Shown: positions 11,467 to 20,776, numbered from the stretch's first letter. The stretch: 64,000 nt of DNA from Alcanivoracaceae bacterium (GCA_029210325.1 JARGPU010000006.1:62001-126000), one strand, 5' to 3'. The notes: generated from the letters alone by a model not told the origin. Translations and numbers: made by a program.

Positions 11467-13392
11467 TTACTTGCTGTTATCGTCCTTCACTTCCTCAAAC
11501 TCGGCATCGACAACATCGTCAGCCGCAGCTGCACCAGCTCCGTCGTCAGCGCCGGGCTGACCCTGCTGGGCAGACTCGGCATAGAGACGCTGGGCGAGAG
11601 TTCCGGAGGCATCTGCCACCGCCTTGGTCTTGGCTTCAATCTCTTCCGAGTCGCCGCCTTTCAGAGCAGTCTCCAGTTCCTCCAAAGCGCTATTGATGGC
11701 ATTTTTCTCGTCATCATTGGCCTTGTCGCCGGCTTCCTCCAGCATCTTACGGGTCGAATGCAGAAGATGATCACCCTGATTGCGGGCCTGTACCAACTGC
11801 TCAAACTTGCGGTCTTCCTCTGCATGAGCTTCGGCATCACTCACCATCTTGTCGACTTCTTCATCAGACAGGCCGGAGTTAGCTTTCACCTGAATAGTCT
11901 GCTCCTTGCCGGTCGCCTTATCCTTCGCGCTCACATGCAGGATGCCGTTAGCATCAATGTCGAAGGTCACTTCGACCTGCGGCATACCGCGCGGCGCCGC
12001 CGGAATATCTTCCAGGTTAAACTGGCCCAGCGACTTGTTCTGGCTGGCCTGCTTACGCTCACCCTGAAGGACATGCACGGTCACCGCAGTCTGGTTATCA
12101 GCCGCCGTCGAGAACACCTGCGACGCTTTGGTCGGAATGGTGGTGTTCTTATCGATGATCGAGGTCATCACGCCACCCATGGTTTCGATACCCAGGGTCA
12201 ACGGGGTGACGTCGAGCAGCAGCACATCAGTCACGTCACCAGACATGATTGCACCCTGCAGTGCAGCGCCGATGGCCACGGCCTCATCGGGATTGACGTC
12301 ACGACGCGGCTCTTTGCCAAAAAACTCCGCCACTTTTTTCAGCACCAGCGGCATACGGGTCTGACCGCCAACCAGAATCACATCGGTGATGTCAGAGGTT
12401 TTAACGCCCGCATCAGTTAAAGCAATTTTGCATGGATCCAGCGACTTGTTAACCAGATCTTCCACCAGTGACTCGAGCTTGGCGCGGGTCAACTTGACCA
12501 CCAAATGTTTCGGCCCGGAAGCGTCAGCGGTGATGTATGGCAGATTCACTTCGGTCTGCTCACTGGAAGACAACTCAATCTTCGCCTTTTCCGCGGCTTC
12601 CTTGAGACGCTGCATGGCAAGCGCATCGCCAGAAAGAGTAATGCCAGTATCTTTCTTGAACTGATCAGCCAGGAAGTTGATCAGACGCAGATCAAAGTCT
12701 TCACCACCCAGGAATGTGTCGCCATTAGTGGACAACACTTCGAACTGCTTCTCGCCATCAACGTCGGCAATTTCGATGATCGACACGTCGAAGGTACCAC
12801 CGCCGAGGTCATACACGGCAATCTTGCGATCCTTGCCATCAGTCTTGTCCATGCCATAAGCGAGCGCCGCCGCAGTCGGCTCATTGATAATGCGCTTCAC
12901 TTCCAGACCAGCAATACGGCCTGCATCCTTGGTGGCCTGACGCTGGGCGTCATTAAAATAGGCCGGCACGGTAATCACCGCCTCGGTGACTTTCTCACCG
13001 AGGTAGTCCTCAGCGGTTTTTTTCATCTTTTTCAGCACCTGAGCTGAAATCTGTGGCGGAGCCAGTTTTTCGTCACGAGCCTGAACCCAGGCATCGCCGT
13101 TGTCCGCCTTAACGATTTTATAGGGCACCATCTCGATATCTTTCTGCACAACATCGTCAGAAAAACGGCGACCAATGAGACGCTTCACCGCAAACAGCGT
13201 GTTGGTTGGGTTAGTCACGGCCTGACGCTTGGCAGACTGGCCTACCAGCACTTCATTATCGTCTGCATAGGCAACGATGGAGGGCGTGGTACGTGTGCCC
13301 TCGCTGTTTTCCAGAACCTTGACCTTGTCGCCCTCCATTACGGCAACACAGGAATTGGTGGTGCCCAGATCAATACCGATGATCTTACCCAT
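11467..13392 (-). CDS. dnaK: Hsp70 chaperone DnaK
   Basis: 641-residue ATP-dependent chaperone. The nucleotide-binding domain starts [15 protein letters not shown] with phosphate motif [13 protein letters not shown] and adenosine motif [13 protein letters not shown] linker with [15 protein letters not shown] follows, then the substrate-binding domain and a Gly/Ala/Asp-rich tail. GAGAAAT lies just before the start. It is transcribed with grpE but also has its own heat-shock-type promoter in the short gap behind grpE. Confidence 0.99.
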   Translation of the reverse strand: MGKIIGIDLGTTNSCVAVMEGDKVKVLENSEGTRTTPSIVAYADDNEVLVGQSAKRQAVTNPTNTLFAVKRLIGRRFSDDVVQKDIEMVPYKIVKADNGDAWVQARDEKLAPPQISAQVLKKMKKTAEDYLGEKVTEAVITVPAYFNDAQRQATKDAGRIAGLEVKRIINEPTAAALAYGMDKTDGKDRKIAVYDLGGGTFDVSIIEIADVDGEKQFEVLSTNGDTFLGGEDFDLRLINFLADQFKKDTGITLSGDALAMQRLKEAAEKAKIELSSSEQTEVNLPYITADASGPKHLVVKLTRAKLESLVEDLVNKSLDPCKIALTDAGVKTSDITDVILVGGQTRMPLVLKKVAEFFGKEPRRDVNPDEAVAIGAALQGAIMSGDVTDVLLLDVTPLTLGIETMGGVMTSIIDKNTTIPTKASQVFSTAADNQTAVTVHVLQGERKQASQNKSLGQFNLEDIPAAPRGMPQVEVTFDIDANGILHVSAKDKATGKEQTIQVKANSGLSDEEVDKMVSDAEAHAEEDRKFEQLVQARNQGDHLLHSTRKMLEEAGDKANDDEKNAINSALEELETALKGGDSEEIEAKTKAVADASGTLAQRLYAESAQQGQPGADDGAGAAAADDVVDAEFEEVKDDNSK

Positions 13393-13463
13393 TGCATTTC
13401 TCCTTTCACGTCTGCCTCCGGTCCCTGTCGGCGACCGGAGAAGCTGATTTTGGTTTCAGAGCC

Positions 13464-13492
13464 TATATGGCGCCAACTGACAGTGTTTCAAG
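13464..13492 (-). promoter_or_regulatory. Sigma-32 (RpoH) type promoter upstream of dnaK
   Basis: On the minus strand CTTGAAA (13492-13486) is followed after 14 nt by GCCATATA (13471-13464), close to the RpoH consensus CTTGAAA-N13-17-CCCCATNT. It begins 8 nt after the grpE stop and ends 71 nt before the dnaK start. Confidence 0.75.
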
Positions 13493-13499
13493 TGCCGGC

Positions 13500-14063
13500 T
13501 CAGGGATTTTTTGCTACTACCACACGCGCAGGGCGTATCAGGCGGCCATTCAGCAGGTAGCCCTTCTCAAGCACCTCAATAACGCTATTCGCCTCAGCAT
13601 CAGGCATCGGCACCATCGCCATGGCCTCGTGCATCTGCGGATCAAACTGCGCCCCCTTGGGGTTCACAGCTTCAATGCCATGCCGGGCAAAGGCATCGGC
13701 AAGGGACTTCAGGGTCAGCTCAATACCCTCGCGGACGGCGGTAAGGGCATTGTCCTCCACCGGTAGCGCGGACAGACCACGCTCAAGATTGTCAGCCACC
13801 GCCAGCAAGTCCGCAGAAAACTTCTCCAAGGCAAACTTGTGGGCATTGGCCACCTCCCGCTCCATGCGCCGACGCATGTTCTGGATTTCCGCCTGGGCGC
13901 GTAGATCCGCCTCAGCCAACTGCCGACTAACATCGGCCAGCTGCTGCTGCAGAGACTGCAGCTCGGTAGCATTGTCGGGCGACGTCTCCGTTGGCTCCAC
14001 AGACAGCTCGCTTTCCACTGCCTCAGACTCCCCTGCTTGCGGGTCTTTTTCCTGTTCGCTCAT
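13500..14063 (-). CDS. grpE: Nucleotide exchange factor GrpE
   Basis: Releases ADP from DnaK. 187 residues from ATG 14063, with GGAGA upstream; a further-upstream in-frame start would add an unrelated N-terminus. Acidic disordered N-terminal region (MSEQEKDPQAGESEAVESEL), a long coiled-coil dimerisation helix (about 45-100, ending RRRMEREVANAHKFALEKF), and a C-terminal beta domain with FDPQMHEAMAMVP. Between hrcA and dnaK. Confidence 0.97.
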   Translation of the reverse strand: MSEQEKDPQAGESEAVESELSVEPTETSPDNATELQSLQQQLADVSRQLAEADLRAQAEIQNMRRRMEREVANAHKFALEKFSADLLAVADNLERGLSALPVEDNALTAVREGIELTLKSLADAFARHGIEAVNPKGAQFDPQMHEAMAMVPMPDAEANSVIEVLEKGYLLNGRLIRPARVVVAKNP

Positions 14064-14176
14064 GTAATTATCTCCGAATGACACACGGACAATGGGCCCG
14101 TCTTTCAGGAAAGGCGGCAAAGATATGGGAACGACGGAGGTAGATTCAAGGGTACAGGCCAATTAATCCGGCCAAA

Positions 14177-15232
14177 TCAGCTATTGCGCAGCGCCGCCGA
14201 CAGTACTCGGGAGGTAATATCGACAGTGGGAATAACGCGCTCATAGTCCATTCGGGTCGGCCCAACCACCGCCAGCACCCCCACAGTGTGGCCCTCCGCC
14301 CGGTATGGCGCGGACACCAGAGAGTACTCATCGAAGGCCTGGTAGCCAGCCTCACGACCAATAAAAATCTGCACACCATCGGCACGGGCACTTCGCTCCA
14401 GCAGATGAAGGATGTCCCGCTTACTGCTGAACGCCTGGAACAGATCGCGCAACTTGCCTAGATCGTCAGCTCCGGCAGCTCCCAGCAGGTTGGCCTCGCC
14501 AGACACCACGTACTCGTCGCCAGCGTCTTCATCCGGACGTCGCAATGCCTTTGCTGCCACATCCATGGCGGTCTGCATCATCAGGTCCATCTGTCGTTTG
14601 TCTGCAGCCATGGTTTTCAGCAAACCATCACAGATATCGCCAAGGTCACAGCCCGCATAGGTGTGATTGATATAATTTGCCGCCTGCCGCAGCTCGTGCT
14701 CCGCATACTCACGGTCGGTATGAATAACCCGGTTTTGCACCTCCGCCCGATTGAGCACCAGAATCACCAACACTCGCTGCCCGGACAGGGGCAAAAACTC
14801 GACCATACGCAGCAGAGTCACGTCGCGTCGGGGCACCACAACCACCCCAGCCATACGAGTCAGCTCCGCTAGCGCGCGGGAGGCCTGGGCGACCAGCTCC
14901 TTGGGGGACTGATCGGGATCAATCAGCCTCTCCAGCTCCTTTTTCAGGGAGCGGACATTGGCATCCTGCATGGGCGCACTGCGCAGCAGCGCATCCACAT
15001 AGAGCCGATACCCCGCCTCGGTGGGAACCCGCCCTGCGGAGGTGTGTGGGCTTGCCAGAATGCCGAAATCCTCCAGCTCCGCCATGATATTGCGGATAGT
15101 CGCTGGACTAGCCTGCAGTCCGGCACCACTGGCAAGGGTTTTCGAGCCCACCGGCTGACCATCACGGATATGCCGCTCCACCAACGCCATCAGCAGGCGT
15201 TGCTTTCGTTCGCTAAGTTCCGGACTAGTCAT
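14177..15232 (-). CDS. hrcA: Heat-inducible transcription repressor HrcA
   Basis: Winged-helix repressor that binds CIRCE elements and is tuned by GroEL. 351 residues from ATG 15232 (a TTG at 15256 is a weaker option). N-terminal winged helix with IRDGQPVGSKTLASGAGL and SPATIRNIMAELED, then a GAF-like dimer domain. It is first in the hrcA-grpE-dnaK-dnaJ block. I found no CIRCE inverted repeat upstream of hrcA, grpE or dnaK, so its target is probably groESL elsewhere. Confidence 0.95.
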   Translation of the reverse strand: MTSPELSERKQRLLMALVERHIRDGQPVGSKTLASGAGLQASPATIRNIMAELEDFGILASPHTSAGRVPTEAGYRLYVDALLRSAPMQDANVRSLKKELERLIDPDQSPKELVAQASRALAELTRMAGVVVVPRRDVTLLRMVEFLPLSGQRVLVILVLNRAEVQNRVIHTDREYAEHELRQAANYINHTYAGCDLGDICDGLLKTMAADKRQMDLMMQTAMDVAAKALRRPDEDAGDEYVVSGEANLLGAAGADDLGKLRDLFQAFSSKRDILHLLERSARADGVQIFIGREAGYQAFDEYSLVSAPYRAEGHTVGVLAVVGPTRMDYERVIPTVDITSRVLSAALRNS

Positions 15233-15264
15233 GGGCAGCAGACTGAATGATGACAACGGCTTTC

Positions 15265-15270
15265 ATTATA
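15265..15270 (-). promoter_or_regulatory. -10 element candidate for hrcA
   Basis: A perfect TATAAT on the minus strand lies 33 nt upstream of the hrcA ATG. No good -35 is present at 16-18 nt, so the promoter would need help or an extended -10. Confidence 0.35.
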
Positions 15271-15319
15271 GGAGGGCCTCAGCTGAGGGGAAGGGCTGAC
15301 GGCAGCGCCAACGGCAATA

Positions 15320-15349
15320 TTGTAGTGTCGCTGCAAATACCAGTATCAT
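15320..15349 (+). promoter_or_regulatory. Promoter candidate for recN
   Basis: TTGTAG (15320-15325), an 18-nt spacer and TATCAT (15344-15349) precede recN by 31 nt. The putative LexA box lies just downstream of the expected transcription start. Confidence 0.45.
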
Positions 15350-15361
15350 CGCTCAATCATA

Positions 15362-15377
15362 CTGACCGCATGGACAG
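15362..15377 (+). promoter_or_regulatory. LexA (SOS) box candidate before recN
   Basis: CTGACCGCATGGACAG fits the CTG-N10-CAG core of gammaproteobacterial SOS boxes, and recN is a classic LexA target. The centre is GC-rich rather than alternating AT, and the box overlaps the ribosome-binding site, so this is tentative. Confidence 0.4.
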
Positions 15378-15380
15378 CAT

Positions 15381-17054
15381 ATGCTTACCCATCTCGGCGT
15401 CCGCCACTTTGCCACCGTCGAATCCCTTGAGCTGGAGCCCGGCCATGGGCTGACCACTATCAGCGGCGAAACCGGCGCCGGCAAATCAGTGCTGATTGAC
15501 GCATTGGGCCTGACCCTTGGCGACCGAGCAGACAGCAGCGTAGTCCGGGCCGGCTGCGAGCGGGCCGAAGCGGAGGCCACCTTCGACCTTAGCGACTGCC
15601 CGGCAGCGCGCCAGTGGCTGATAAGCCGTGAGCTGGACCATGACGATGACTGCATCCTGCGCCGCACAGTGCGTCAGGACGGCCGCTCCAGAGCCTATAT
15701 CAACGGCTCCCCGGTGCCGGTTACCGACGTTCGCGAGCTGGGCGAGTTGCTGATTAGCATTCACTCCCAGCACGAACATCAGTCGTTATTGAAAAAGGAC
15801 TCCCAGCGCGCCCTGCTAGATAGTTTCGCCGGTGCCGACAGCCTGCAGCGCACAGTGCGTGGTCAGTGGCGCGGCTGGCGTGATGCCCGCAAGGCCAGAG
15901 AGCAAGCGCTAAATAGCGCACGGGAGTCAGGCGAGCGGCAGGAACTGTTACGCTTCCAATTGGAAGAGCTGGATGCTTTTGAGCTGGGCGAGCAGGAGTT
16001 GGCTCAACTGGAAGGCGAACAAAAGCGCCTTGGTAACGCGGACACCCTGATCCGTCTTTGCCAACAATCTCTAGGCCTGCTTTATGAGCAAGAAGAGGGA
16101 GCCATTGCTGACCAGCTGGCCCGAGTGCAGCACTGGCTCGGCGATGCCGCAGATGGCGACGACACTTTAGGCAATGCCCTTAGCACAGTGGAGTCGGCTC
16201 GCCTGCAGGTGGAAGCCGCGGCGGATGATCTGCGCCACTATCTGGACCGTCTGGACCTCGACCCTGAGCGCCTTATACAAGTGGAAGAGCGACTCGGTCA
16301 GGCTTATACGCTGGCCCGTAAACATCGAGTCAGACCGGAAGAACTATTTAGCCATCATCAAACTCTTCGCCACGAAGCGGGACTACTGGATAATCACGAC
16401 AGCCATCTACTGGCTCTGGAAGCCGAGGAAAATCAAGCAGAAACCGCCTTCATGGAGTCAGCTCGCAGACTGTCTGAGCTGCGTCGTAGTCATGCCAGCG
16501 CCCTTGCCAGCGGAGTCTTGGGCAACCTGAAGGAGCTGGGCATGAAGGGTGCCCGTTTAGAAATAGCACTGAGCACCTGCGAGCCAGGTGCCGAGGGACT
16601 GGAGGAAGTGGAGTTTCTGTTCACCGCCAATCCCGGTCAGCCACTTAAGCCCCTCGCCAAGGTCGCCTCAGGGGGCGAGCTTTCACGAGTCAGTCTGGCC
16701 ATCCAGGTAATCTGCGCCAAGACCTTAACCGTACCGTCTCTGGTTTTTGATGAAGTCGATGTTGGTGTCGGCGGGGGCATCGCTGAAATTGTTGGGCGCC
16801 TACTGCGCGAACTTGGCGACCACGCTCAGGTGCTATGCATTACCCACCAGCCTCAAGTAGCCAGCCTTGGCCATAGCCATTGGCAGGTGCAGAAACAGCA
16901 GAAAAAAGACAGCACTCACACCAGCGTATTGCCGTTGAATAGTGAACAACGAGTTCAGGAAGTGGCACGCATGCTTGGCGGCGTCGAGATAACAGACTCA
17001 ACATTGGCCCATGCCAGAGAGATGCTGGAGAAAAGTCAGGCGCTTAGCGCCTGA
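15381..17054 (+). CDS. recN: DNA repair ATPase RecN
   Basis: SMC-like protein of double-strand break repair. 557 residues. N-terminal Walker A in TTISGETGAGKSVLIDAL (about 24-40), a long coiled-coil middle rich in Glu/Leu/Arg, and the C-terminal ABC signature ASGGELSRVSLA, Walker B VFDEVDVGVGG and ITHQPQVASLGHSHW. Divergent from hrcA, convergent with fur with only 10 bp between the stops. Confidence 0.98.
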   Translation: MLTHLGVRHFATVESLELEPGHGLTTISGETGAGKSVLIDALGLTLGDRADSSVVRAGCERAEAEATFDLSDCPAARQWLISRELDHDDDCILRRTVRQDGRSRAYINGSPVPVTDVRELGELLISIHSQHEHQSLLKKDSQRALLDSFAGADSLQRTVRGQWRGWRDARKAREQALNSARESGERQELLRFQLEELDAFELGEQELAQLEGEQKRLGNADTLIRLCQQSLGLLYEQEEGAIADQLARVQHWLGDAADGDDTLGNALSTVESARLQVEAAADDLRHYLDRLDLDPERLIQVEERLGQAYTLARKHRVRPEELFSHHQTLRHEAGLLDNHDSHLLALEAEENQAETAFMESARRLSELRRSHASALASGVLGNLKELGMKGARLEIALSTCEPGAEGLEEVEFLFTANPGQPLKPLAKVASGGELSRVSLAIQVICAKTLTVPSLVFDEVDVGVGGGIAEIVGRLLRELGDHAQVLCITHQPQVASLGHSHWQVQKQQKKDSTHTSVLPLNSEQRVQEVARMLGGVEITDSTLAHAREMLEKSQALSA

Positions 17055-17055
17055 C
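17035..17055. terminator. Hairpin over the recN stop codon
   Basis: Perfect 9-bp stem GTCAGGCGC with its complement and a TTA loop, covering the end of recN and the gap to convergent fur. No T tract. Confidence 0.45.
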
Positions 17056-17064
17056 GCTCCGCCA

Positions 17065-17469
17065 TCAGGATTTCTTTGGCCGCACGTACAGCACCAACTT
17101 GTGATCAACCAGCTCGAAGCCATACTTCTCGGCAATGGCGTGCTGGCGGCGCTCGATTTCCGGATCAACAAACTCGATCACTTCGTTAGTGTCCATGCAC
17201 ACCATATGGTCATGGTGCCCCTCGTTGGCCAGCTCAAACACCGCCGAACCGCCCTCGAAGTTATGCCGCATGACAATACCAGCCTGCTCAAACTGAGTCA
17301 GCACGCGATAGACCGTTGCCAACCCAACGTCCGCCCCAGACTCCAGCAGCGCCTTGTAGATGTCCTCGGCGCTCATGTGGCGCTCTGCCGCTTCTTCCAG
17401 ATGCTGCAGGATCTTTACCCGTGGCAGAGTGACCTTCAGGCCAGCTTTGCGTAACTCCTGATCTTCCAC
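17065..17469 (-). CDS. fur: Ferric uptake regulator Fur
   Basis: Iron-responsive repressor, 134 residues. N-terminal winged helix (LKVTLPRVKILQHLEEA...GLATVYRVL), metal-site motif HHDHMVC (85-91) and C-terminal dimer strand GFELVDHKLVLYVR. Only one cysteine (C91) remains where E. coli Fur has CxxC, and the C-terminal cysteine pair is absent, as in Pseudomonas Fur. It has no neighbour in its direction and is divergent from bamE, a common pairing. Confidence 0.97.
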   Translation of the reverse strand: MEDQELRKAGLKVTLPRVKILQHLEEAAERHMSAEDIYKALLESGADVGLATVYRVLTQFEQAGIVMRHNFEGGSAVFELANEGHHDHMVCMDTNEVIEFVDPEIERRQHAIAEKYGFELVDHKLVLYVRPKKS

Positions 17470-17513
17470 CGATTTGCTCCTGGGTTAAGCCGCCGATCAG
17501 CCGACGGGTGAAC

Positions 17514-17541
17514 TTGTGTCCCCATACAGTGTCTGTATTAT
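17514..17541 (+). promoter_or_regulatory. Promoter candidate for bamE
   Basis: TTGTGT (17514-17519), a 16-nt spacer and TATTAT (17536-17541), 30 nt before the bamE start. An ACAG-TGT-CTGT inverted repeat lies in the spacer. Confidence 0.5.
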
Positions 17542-17571
17542 CGCCTCAACCTGAGTGAAGTCGACACTGCT

Positions 17572-17982
17572 ATGCGTATTCTGCTGCTGATTTCCGTCCT
17601 GACCGTTACCGCGCTGACTGCTGCGTGCAGCACTGTGCGCTTCCCCGGTGTCTACCGCATCGACATACCACAGGGCAACTTTGTCACCGAAGACATGGTC
17701 GACCAACTCAATCCCGGCATGTCTCCGGAGCAGGTCCGCTATGTTATGGGCATGCCAACCCTGATTGATCCGTTTACCCCGGACACCTGGTTCTACCTGA
17801 TGCGTTTGCAGCCGGGCAAGGGCGATGTCGTCGAGCAGCAAATCGTCGTGCACTTCCGCGACGGCGCTTACAGCCACCATGAAGGTGAGGTCATCGCCGA
17901 CTTCCGCTCCAAGGTTATTGCCCCGCAGGATCGCGACCTCGCCAGCCGTGCAGACCAGCAGCGCCGCGACAGCGAAGAATAA
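17572..17982 (+). CDS. bamE: Outer-membrane assembly lipoprotein BamE (SmpA/OmlA)
   Basis: Accessory lipoprotein of the Bam complex that inserts beta-barrel proteins. 136 residues. Lipoprotein signal peptide with the lipidated cysteine at 19 (TAAC), then the conserved GNFVTEDMVDQLNPGMSPEQVRYVMG region with the family motif around MGMPTLIDPF. Divergent from fur and convergent with rnfH. Confidence 0.97.
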   Translation: MRILLLISVLTVTALTAACSTVRFPGVYRIDIPQGNFVTEDMVDQLNPGMSPEQVRYVMGMPTLIDPFTPDTWFYLMRLQPGKGDVVEQQIVVHFRDGAYSHHEGEVIADFRSKVIAPQDRDLASRADQQRRDSEE

Positions 17983-17988
17983 GTAACC

Positions 17989-18010
17989 CTCCGGTCAGGC
18001 CTGACCGGAG
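17989..18010. terminator. 22-bp perfect palindrome between bamE and rnfH
   Basis: Perfect self-complementary 22-bp sequence centred at 17999/18000, followed on the plus strand by CGCTTTT. It overlaps the rnfH stop and can act as a terminator for bamE. Confidence 0.6.
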
Positions 18011-18309
18011 CGCTTTTCCTTAGCCTGTTTGGCACGCGCTTTGCGGTTGTCCTTGGGGTCAATGATCAGCGGGCGGTAGATTTCCACCCGCTCACCCTGC
18101 GCTAAAACTCTCCCCTTGGGGTTGGCCTCAACCTTGCTGAAAACACCCATGCTGGAATGTTCAATATCCAGCTCCGGGAAGAAGCCAGTAATCCCAGACT
18201 GCTGCACTGCGTCATACATGGTGGCACCGGCTGGTACTCGCAGGCTGATCAGCTTCTGCCTATCCGGCAAGGCATACACCACTTCAACATTGAGCAATTC
18301 GTCGTTCAT
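17995..18309 (-). CDS. rnfH: RnfH family ubiquitin-fold protein (RatB)
   Basis: Small beta-grasp protein usually encoded next to ratA and smpB; its role is unclear. 104 residues from ATG 18309, with the family-typical LNVEVVYALPDRQKLISLRV and GERVEIYRPLIIDPK segments and a basic C-terminus. It lies 8 nt after a sodium symporter gene that occupies the position usual for ratA. Confidence 0.92.
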   Translation of the reverse strand: MNDELLNVEVVYALPDRQKLISLRVPAGATMYDAVQQSGITGFFPELDIEHSSMGVFSKVEANPKGRVLAQGERVEIYRPLIIDPKDNRKARAKQAKEKRSGQA

Positions 18310-18317
18310 ATCCAGCC

Positions 18318-19703
18318 TCAGATCAGACCAATGCCATGGGCAAACACCGCCAAAATGGCCAGCGGAGCAATGATTCTGACCGCCACACGCCAACCAAGAT
18401 AGACCTTGAAACTTGCCATGTTCAGTTCTTTGCGAACATGGCTATCTTTCATTACCCAACCGGCAAAGATAGCAATCAGCAAGCCGCCCAGCGGCAGCAT
18501 GATATTGGTGGTGAGGAAGTCGAGAGCGCCAAAGACGGTCTCACCAAACAGCGTCTCATCCGACCACAGGTTAAATGACAGCACCGAGCCAATACCAATC
18601 AGCCACGCAGCCATGCCCAGCGCGATTGCCGCCTTCGGCCGAGTCCAGCCCGCCTCAACCAGCCACGCCACCAAAGGCTCAAGCAGGGAAATGGACGAGC
18701 TCCAGGCGGCGAACAACACCAGAACAAAAAATAGCCCGCCGAACCAGATCCCCGCGGGCATCTGCACGAAAGCCAGCGGCAGTGTCTGGAACAGCAAACC
18801 AGGCCCGGCACCCGGCTCAAGACCATTGGCAAACACAATCGGAAAAATGCATAGCCCGGCAACCAAAGCCACCAGGGTGTCCAGAAAGGCAATGGTTAGC
18901 ACCGTCGAGCCAATCGATACGGGCCGCCTGCGACCATCTTTGCCGCTAACTTCCTTGGGCATGTATGCGCCATAGGCCATGATCGCACCCAGACCAAGAC
19001 TCAGGGTAAAGAACGAATGCCCCATGGCCACCAGCACAGCTTCCGAACTGAGCTTGCTGAAGTCCACGGTAAACATGAACGCCAGCGCCTCATTGAAGCC
19101 TCCGCTAGTCGCAGCATAGCCAAGCAGCACCAACAGCATGACAAACAACGCTGGCATCAGAACCTGTACCGCTCTCTGCAGGCCCCGATAAATGCCCTGC
19201 AACACCACAACCACGGTCAGCAGCATAAACACGCTATGGCATAGCAGCATGGTCAGTGGACTGGCCAGCAGGCCATCAAACACCGCTGCCACTTGCACAG
19301 TATCCGCACCGACCAACACCGTTGGCATGGCAACAATGTAGTACAGCGCCCAACCGGCGATGACACTGTAGAAGGTAAGGATCAGAAAGCCGGCGGTTGC
19401 ACCCAGATAACCCAGCGCCTTCCAGCGGCTGGTCACCTCTGCCTGACCAGCAAGCTTTTTCATCGAGTTGATCGGACTCATGCCACCACGGCGCCCCATC
19501 ATCACCTCGGCCACCATCACCGGCACGCCGACCAGCGCAATGATCAGGAGATACAGGAGAACAAAGGCGCCACCGCCATACTCCCCGGCGATATACGGAA
19601 ACTTCCAGATATTACCAAGCCCCACTGCCGAGCCAGTGGCCGCCAGGATAAACACCCAGCGACTGGCCCAAGTGCCGTTCAGAGGTGCGCTGCTGTTGTC
19701 CAT
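18318..19703 (-). CDS. Sodium:neurotransmitter symporter (NSS/SNF family)
   Basis: Inner-membrane Na+-coupled amino-acid transporter of the LeuT/MhsT fold. 461 residues with about 11-12 hydrophobic segments. The N-terminal family signature is clear in ATGSAVGLGNIWKFPYIAGE (the unwound TM1 with its sodium/substrate residues), followed by GGGAFVLLYLL. The substrate cannot be assigned. It lies between smpB and rnfH, where ratA usually sits, and is read into rnfH. Confidence 0.93.
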   Translation of the reverse strand: MDNSSAPLNGTWASRWVFILAATGSAVGLGNIWKFPYIAGEYGGGAFVLLYLLIIALVGVPVMVAEVMMGRRGGMSPINSMKKLAGQAEVTSRWKALGYLGATAGFLILTFYSVIAGWALYYIVAMPTVLVGADTVQVAAVFDGLLASPLTMLLCHSVFMLLTVVVVLQGIYRGLQRAVQVLMPALFVMLLVLLGYAATSGGFNEALAFMFTVDFSKLSSEAVLVAMGHSFFTLSLGLGAIMAYGAYMPKEVSGKDGRRRPVSIGSTVLTIAFLDTLVALVAGLCIFPIVFANGLEPGAGPGLLFQTLPLAFVQMPAGIWFGGLFFVLVLFAAWSSSISLLEPLVAWLVEAGWTRPKAAIALGMAAWLIGIGSVLSFNLWSDETLFGETVFGALDFLTTNIMLPLGGLLIAIFAGWVMKDSHVRKELNMASFKVYLGWRVAVRIIAPLAILAVFAHGIGLI

Positions 19704-19827
19704 ACTTGCTCGCTCAGATAACTAAAGGCGTCATTTTCCGGGCAAAAGCGGCGTGTCTCAAGGAAAACCGGCAAAACCATCACGTCGCACATGCAATTGG
19801 CTGCAGCTACCGTATAATCGCGCCCCT

Positions 19828-20304
19828 ATGAGTAAAGCAACCAAAGGGGCCAGCGCCCCACGTGACATCGCCGTCAACCGTAAAGCGCGGCACGACTATC
19901 ACCTTGAAGAGACTTTTGAGGCCGGGCTGGTATTGCTCGGCTGGGAGGTCAAGTCCCTGCGCGCCGGCAAATGCAATCTGGCGGAGTCCTACGTGATGCT
20001 CAAGGACGGTGAAGCCTGGCTATTTGGCTGCCGGATTGAGCCGCTCAGCACCGCCAGCACGCACATCAGTCCAGAACCACTGCGCAATCGCAAGTTACTA
20101 TTGCAACGTCGCCAGCTGTCTCAAATCTTTGCCGGGGTACAACGGGACGGCTACACCTGCGTGCCGGTCAGCATGTATTGGGACCGGGGCAGAGCCAAGT
20201 TGGAAATAGCCCTTGCCAAAGGCAAGCAAAACTTTGATAAGCGCGCCACCGAGAAAGAGCGGGACTGGAAGCGCCAGAAACAACGTCTGATGCGCGGACG
20301 CTAA
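19828..20304 (+). CDS. smpB: SsrA-binding protein SmpB
   Basis: Binds tmRNA and delivers it to stalled ribosomes. 158 residues from ATG 19828, with the family core [32 protein letters not shown] and the basic tail [21 protein letters not shown] that enters the mRNA channel. A TATAAT lies 13 nt before the start. Its RNA partner ssrA is 470 bp downstream. Confidence 0.98.
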   Translation: MSKATKGASAPRDIAVNRKARHDYHLEETFEAGLVLLGWEVKSLRAGKCNLAESYVMLKDGEAWLFGCRIEPLSTASTHISPEPLRNRKLLLQRRQLSQIFAGVQRDGYTCVPVSMYWDRGRAKLEIALAKGKQNFDKRATEKERDWKRQKQRLMRGR

Positions 20305-20311
20305 GCCACAT

Positions 20312-20342
20312 AAAAAAGGGCCGACTGAGTCGGCCCTTTTTT
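20312..20342. terminator. Bidirectional intrinsic terminator after smpB
   Basis: A GGGCCGACT/AGTCGGCCC-type stem flanked by A6 and T6 runs, between convergent smpB and the small membrane-protein gene. It can serve both. Confidence 0.9.
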
Positions 20343-20344
20343 AC

Positions 20345-20614
20345 TTAGAACGCTTTACCTGATCGGCGCCCTCTCCAAGCACTTAACTCCTCTCGTAGCT
20401 GCCAGTAAAAGAGCAGCCAGGCACGCAGCACAGCCGGCAGGAAGTATAGCGCCACCAGCACTACCAAGAAGCCAATATGGGTCAGACTGTCCACCAACAG
20501 CACTCCGGCAGAGTAGAAAATCAAGGCAACAACCAGCCCCACTCCACGGTAAGCCAGCGGGTACTTCTTCAGCGGCGCACCCAGCGCAGCGATCCGATCA
20601 ACCAATGCTTTCAT
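20345..20614 (-). CDS. Small two-TM membrane protein of unknown function
   Basis: Unrecognised 89-residue protein. ATG 20614 has a strong AAGGAG site. An N-terminal amphipathic stretch (MKALVDRIAALGAPLKKYPL) is followed by two hydrophobic segments (about 24-42 and 47-66) and a basic C-terminus. It lies between smpB and ssrA on the opposite strand. Confidence 0.7.
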   Translation of the reverse strand: MKALVDRIAALGAPLKKYPLAYRGVGLVVALIFYSAGVLLVDSLTHIGFLVVLVALYFLPAVLRAWLLFYWQLREELSAWRGRRSGKAF

Positions 20615-20730
20615 GGTTTCTCTCCTTAAATCAGAAAACTTCTTCACGCCCTTATATTGCGCCCGCTGCACCCACCCACAAGGGCATTCCTGACCTATTG
20701 TCCGACACAAAATTTATTTCATTTTTTAAC

Positions 20731-20759
20731 CTTGAAACTACCTCTCAACGACCCCATAA
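20731..20759 (+). promoter_or_regulatory. Sigma-32 (RpoH) type promoter for ssrA
   Basis: CTTGAAA (20731-20737), 14-nt spacer, CCCCATAA (20752-20759): almost perfect to the RpoH consensus CTTGAAA-N13-17-CCCCATNT. The start would fall near 20766, ten nt ahead of the mature tmRNA 5' end. Confidence 0.8.
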
Positions 20760-20776
20760 CGTATCCTGTACCAACT

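Noticed and set aside
13393-15380. CIRCE element for HrcA
   Set aside because: Searched by eye for TTAGCACTC-N9-GAGTGCTAA upstream of hrcA, grpE and dnaK; nothing close.
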